Source: Verrucomicrobiota bacterium
GTDB lineage: Bacteria > Verrucomicrobiota > Verrucomicrobiia > Opitutales > Opitutaceae
Assembly (NCBI GenBank): GCA_018239845.1
Contig: JAFEGO010000094.1
Span: forward strand, 51,928 to 115,927
Direction: 5' to 3'
Length of the DNA: 64,000 nucleotides
The position numbers and the translations under genes are program-made. This document shows, piece after piece, positions 60,716-64,000 of the stretch; position 1 is the first letter of the stretch; each line of letters starts with the position of its first letter. Under the pieces are notes generated by a model, which was not told where the DNA came from, did not search any database, and was given only the letters and a program-made list of their open reading frames with translations.

Positions 60716-62569
60716 TCACCGCCCAACTTCAGCCTGGCGCCGGGCCGCCGCTAGATGGATGCGGGCCGCGGCGTGCGCCGGATCGAGCGCCAGCACCGTC
60801 TCATATTCGGGAATCGCCTCGGCGGCGCGACCTTGGCGCTCCAGGGCCAGGGCGAGGCTGAAACGGACGGGGACGAAATCAGGCGCAACGGCGACCACCG
60901 CGCGGGCGTGTTCCGCGGCGGCGGCGAAGTCACCGGCGGCTAACTCGCTGTCGGCCAGCCGCCAGAGCACGTCCGACTGGCCGGGGTGGAGCCGCAGCGC
61001 TGCGAGGTAGTGCGGCTTGGCTGCCGCGGGGCGGCCTGCCGCGACGAGGGCGTTGGCGAGGTTGAAGTGCGCCGCGGCGAAATCAGGGGCGATGGCGAGG
61101 GCGGCTTCGAACGCTGCCATGGCCTCGGTCAGGCGCTCCTGCCTGGCCCGCAGCACGCCGAGATCGTTGCGCGCCTCGACGTAGCGCGGATCGACCCGCT
61201 GGGCCGCCTGAAACTGCTCCGCCGCCTCGTCGGCCCGGCCGGCATCGGCCAGGACGTTGCCCAGCGCATCGTAGGCGCGGGGATTGGTCGGGAGCTTGGC
61301 AATCGTGTCGCGCCAGAGGCCCACGTCGGTGCGGTAGTCGGCGTTGCGCGCGAGCGTCGCCCCGCCCCACCCCAGCGCGACGACGATCCAGATGGCGAGG
61401 CTGCGGCGGCCCAGCCACGCGTAGGCGCCGAGCACGAGCAGCGTCACGACCGCCGCCAGCGGCAGGTACATGCGGCGCTCCGCCATGGTCTGCGTGATGA
61501 CCCGCACCAGGCTCGAGGTGGGCGCGAGGATCGCGAAGAACCACAGGCCGAGAAAGCCGATGTAGTGTTTTTTAATTACAGAAAAAAGCGTCGCCGCGCC
61601 CAGTGCGAGGAGCAGCAGCGCCTGCGGCAGGACGGCCGCCGGATCGCGCACCAGCGCCATGCCGTAGTCGAAGACCAGCGGCTGCGGCCAGAGCGCCAGC
61701 CGGAGGTAGTGCACGACTGCGCGGCACTGGGTGAGGGCGTAATGCCACGCCGGGAGGTCCGGGCCGAAGCCCGCGCTGCCATCGCGCTGCCCCGCCTGCC
61801 AGACGAGCCAGCCGAGCCAGAGCCAGGTCGCCGCCAGCGCCACGTAGTACCACCGGCGCGCGCGCCACGCTGCGGCCCAACCACCGGCGACAAACAGGGC
61901 GTCGTAGCTCAGGACGAGCAGCGGCGCGGAGACCATCACCTCCTTTGTCCCCATGCCCAGCAGGCAGGCGGCCACGGAGCCAACCAGCCAGCGCGACGAG
62001 GGCGCCGGCCCGGTCGCACCGCGCACAAAGGCATACAGCGTGAACAGGTAAAACAGGCCCATCAGCGACTCCACGCGTTGCACGATGTAAGTCACCGCTT
62101 CCGTCTGCAGCGGATGCACCGCCCACAGCGCGGCGACCGCCAGCGCCAGCGGCCGTGATGCCGCGCCAAATTTCGCCGCCAGCGGAGGAAGCAGCAGCGT
62201 TCGCCGGACCAGCCCGAAGAGCGTGAGCGCCGCGCCGAGGTGGATCAGCAGGTTCACCGCGTGGTAGCCGATGGGATCGACGCCGCCGGCCAGCCGGTTG
62301 AGCGCGAAAGTGACATTGGCCACCGGCCGCCCGCTGACCGTGCGGTGCGAAGGCGGGTGCAAGGCCGCGCCGAGGGAGGCGAGCGAGTCGTTGTTCACGA
62401 TCGCGTCCACATCGTCGAAGACCAGCGGCCCGAGCAGGCTGTTGGCGTACGCGATGAGCGTGACGGCGAGCAGCAACCCCACCGCCCAGGTCTGGGCGAT
62501 CGCGTCCTTAACCAACGGGGATGCGGTCGTTTCCGCCCGGCGTGCCATGCGCGGAATGCAGCACGACAT
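60716..62569 (-). CDS. Multi-span membrane protein with C-terminal TPRs (GT-C/TMTC-like)
   Basis: 617 residues from ATG 62569 (ATG 62548 is equally plausible). About ten membrane helices occupy residues ~25-400, starting with TWAVGLLLAVTLIAYANSLLG and the conserved FDDVDAIVNND motif in the first external loop, which corresponds to the acidic DD site of GT-C glycosyltransferases such as TMTC/PMT. Residues ~420-610 contain five to six TPR units (PRAYDALGNVLADAGRADEA, AEARNDLGVLRAR-like, AAHFNLANALVAAGRPAAA). It probably transfers a sugar from a lipid carrier to secreted proteins, which may matter for the Ser/Thr-rich giant protein next door; this link is inference. Confidence 0.82.
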   Translation of the reverse strand: MSCCIPRMARRAETTASPLVKDAIAQTWAVGLLLAVTLIAYANSLLGPLVFDDVDAIVNNDSLASLGAALHPPSHRTVSGRPVANVTFALNRLAGGVDPIGYHAVNLLIHLGAALTLFGLVRRTLLLPPLAAKFGAASRPLALAVAALWAVHPLQTEAVTYIVQRVESLMGLFYLFTLYAFVRGATGPAPSSRWLVGSVAACLLGMGTKEVMVSAPLLVLSYDALFVAGGWAAAWRARRWYYVALAATWLWLGWLVWQAGQRDGSAGFGPDLPAWHYALTQCRAVVHYLRLALWPQPLVFDYGMALVRDPAAVLPQALLLLALGAATLFSVIKKHYIGFLGLWFFAILAPTSSLVRVITQTMAERRMYLPLAAVVTLLVLGAYAWLGRRSLAIWIVVALGWGGATLARNADYRTDVGLWRDTIAKLPTNPRAYDALGNVLADAGRADEAAEQFQAAQRVDPRYVEARNDLGVLRARQERLTEAMAAFEAALAIAPDFAAAHFNLANALVAAGRPAAAKPHYLAALRLHPGQSDVLWRLADSELAAGDFAAAAEHARAVVAVAPDFVPVRFSLALALERQGRAAEAIPEYETVLALDPAHAAARIHLAAARRQAEVGR

Positions 62570-62812
62570 CAACCCAACCGCAGCGCAATCCCCGGCGCGC
62601 CGGACCCGTGGATTATAACTTAACTATTTTAAATAAAATGAGATAAGCAATATTACGCCATCGGATAAAACCGTGTTGTGTGCGTTTGTGTTCAAATCGG
62701 CTGCTCGCCCCAGGCCTTCTTGGCAAAGCGAGTCACTTCGGCGCACAGCCGCTGCCTTTTCGCCAAATCCCCTCGCCCGGCGCAGGCTTTTTGTCCCATC
62801 GTGTCCCTTTCC
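62570..62812. promoter_or_regulatory. AT-rich divergent promoter region
   Basis: 243 bp between two divergent genes. The part 62610-62660 is strikingly AT-rich for this genome. On the minus strand a perfect TATAAT (62617-62612) sits 43 bp before the TPR gene's ATG; no convincing -35 at 17 bp. No clear promoter pair was found for glnD on the plus strand. Confidence 0.45.
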
Positions 62813-64000
62813 ATGTCCGCCGACCTCACCGTCCCCGCCAGCCATCTCCCGAGCTTCGTCCCCGGCACCTCCGCCGCGGACCGGCTCGCGGCCTGCAAGG
62901 CATTCCTGCAGGCGGTCGGCGCGGACCTGCTCGCGCGGCATCGGGCGGGCGCGCCAGGCCTGGACATCGTACATGAGCGGGCGGCCGCGCTCGACCTGAT
63001 GCTGGTGCGGCTCTTCGACCACGCGATCGCCACCTACACACAGGCCCACGGCAAGCCCCCCGCGCCGGTCGCGCTCGTCGCCCTCGGCGGCTACGGCCGC
63101 AGCGAGCTCAGCCCGCTGAGTGACGTGGACGTGATGTTTCTTTTCCCCGCGAAGACGAAGCCCGCGGCCACCAAGACGTTCATGGAACATCTCATCAACG
63201 AGGTGCTCTACCCGCTCTGGGACAGCGGCCTCAAGGTCGGCCACTCCACGCGCAACGTGGACGAGGTCTTCGTCGAGGCGCGCAAGGACATCCAGACCCT
63301 CACCTCCCTGCTCGAGGCCCGCTTGATCGCCGGCTCCGCGACGCTGTACGAAAACTTCGCGTCGGCCTACCGCGCGTTTTCCACCACGGAAAACCCCAAG
63401 GGCTACATCGCCGCGCGCCTCGACGACCAGGCCCAGCGCCGCGCGAAGTACGGCGACACGATCTTCCTCCAGGAGCCCGACCTGAAGAATGGCGTGGGCG
63501 CCCTGCGCGATTATCAAAACGCGTTCTGGATGGCGCGCGTGAAGCTCGGCCTCACCCGCATCGCCGAGCTTGCGGAGCAGCGCTACCTCTCGGCGGATGA
63601 ACTCACGGAGTTCACGCGCGCATACGATTTTCTCCTGCGCGTGCGCAACGAGCTGCATTTCCAGAGCACGCGCCCGACCGACGTACTCAACCTCGACCTC
63701 CAGCCGAAGATCGCGCTCAACCTCGGCTACACCGACGAGGACATGCTGCAGCGCGTCGAGCGGTTCATGCAGGATTACTACCGCGCGGCACAGGCGATCT
63801 TCCGCATCTCCAAGCGCATCGAGAGCCGCCTGGCCCTCACCATCGGCCGCGATGCGCAGGGCGGCACCATCTCCGTCCGCGAGAGCTTGATCGCGTCGCG
63901 TTTCCGCCGCAGCAAGCGCCTCGACGGCTTCGTGCTCCGCGGCCGCGAGCTCGCCGCGGAAAAGCCCGAGGTGTTCCGCGAGGACCCGGTGCGCCTCGTC
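62813..64000 (+). CDS. glnD: [Protein-PII] uridylyltransferase GlnD, N-terminal part (3' cut by window)
   Basis: 396 residues from ATG 62813 (MSADLTVPASHLPSFVPG); the frame runs off the window end. The nucleotidyltransferase motif LGGYGRSELSPLSDVDVMFLF contains the G-S/R...D-x-D metal site. It is followed by the GlnD-specific linker region with EPDLKNGVGALRDYQNAFWMARV and the start of the helical GlnD_UR_UTase segment (LLRVRNELHFQSTRPTDVL). The HD and two ACT domains expected further on lie outside the window. GlnD adds and removes UMP on PII proteins according to glutamine level, controlling nitrogen assimilation. Confidence 0.93.
   Translation, partial: MSADLTVPASHLPSFVPGTSAADRLAACKAFLQAVGADLLARHRAGAPGLDIVHERAAALDLMLVRLFDHAIATYTQAHGKPPAPVALVALGGYGRSELSPLSDVDVMFLFPAKTKPAATKTFMEHLINEVLYPLWDSGLKVGHSTRNVDEVFVEARKDIQTLTSLLEARLIAGSATLYENFASAYRAFSTTENPKGYIAARLDDQAQRRAKYGDTIFLQEPDLKNGVGALRDYQNAFWMARVKLGLTRIAELAEQRYLSADELTEFTRAYDFLLRVRNELHFQSTRPTDVLNLDLQPKIALNLGYTDEDMLQRVERFMQDYYRAAQAIFRISKRIESRLALTIGRDAQGGTISVRESLIASRFRRSKRLDGFVLRGRELAAEKPEVFREDPVRLV

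Noticed and set aside
62624..63658. 344-codon minus-strand frame over glnD
   Set aside because: Antisense shadow of the clear nucleotidyltransferase-containing glnD frame.

Overview
The window looks like a high-GC chromosome of a Verrucomicrobiota bacterium, most likely Opitutales/Opitutaceae. This is inferred from a PEP-CTERM surface protein, very large secreted Ig-rich polysaccharide-degrading proteins, a C-terminal tandem domain ('NDNWG' type) that I associate with this group, and several dispersed intergenic hairpin repeats. No rRNA, tRNA or phage gene was seen.

Layout. 1-4612: four translationally coupled signalling genes (kinase C-terminus, Rcp1-type receiver, REC-PAS3 protein, GAF-PAS hybrid kinase). 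4672-7247: an ElyC/SanA-like DUF218 protein, then a DUF47 (PhoU-like)/PiT phosphate transport pair. 7380-16950: housekeeping and repair genes, including a thioredoxin-like/Mrr-like membrane fusion, RecQ, a UvrD/PcrA helicase, a small membrane protein, an alpha/beta hydrolase, a HEAT-like protein, YebC and an MbfA-like ferritin/VIT protein. 16958-18657: two hairpin repeats, a phytanoyl-CoA dioxygenase-family gene and a toxin-antitoxin pair. 18669-21536: UvrA on the minus strand. 21706-28481: a DUF1302-DUF1329-YCF48-RND cluster, probably an envelope system for a hydrophobic compound. 28543-32477: AI-2E-type permease, zinc-ribbon protein, MBL-fold exonuclease, DUF3108 protein and a rhombosortase-like protease.

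32497-60565 is the remarkable part. A secreted GH28-Ig protein (538 aa) lies downstream of one uninterrupted minus-strand gene of about 24.9 kb encoding an 8,309-residue secreted protein. By eye that protein carries two pectin methylesterase (CE8) modules, a PL9-like pectate lyase, a PL1 pectate lyase and a GH28 polygalacturonase-like module. These are separated by about 32 Ig-like domains, two Big_5-like domains, four FN3 domains and six beta-sandwich modules, and are followed by 11 He_PIG-like repeats and a duplicated C-terminal domain. The order esterase, lyase, hydrolase follows the chemical order of pectin breakdown, so this looks like an all-in-one pectin degradation machine. Upstream lies a PEP-CTERM protein that resembles the giant's non-catalytic beta-sandwich modules and shares a 35-bp upstream block with it, suggesting co-expression and joint function at the cell surface.

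60716-64000: a multi-span GT-C-like/TPR membrane protein and, divergently, the start of glnD (PII uridylyltransferase), cut by the window end.
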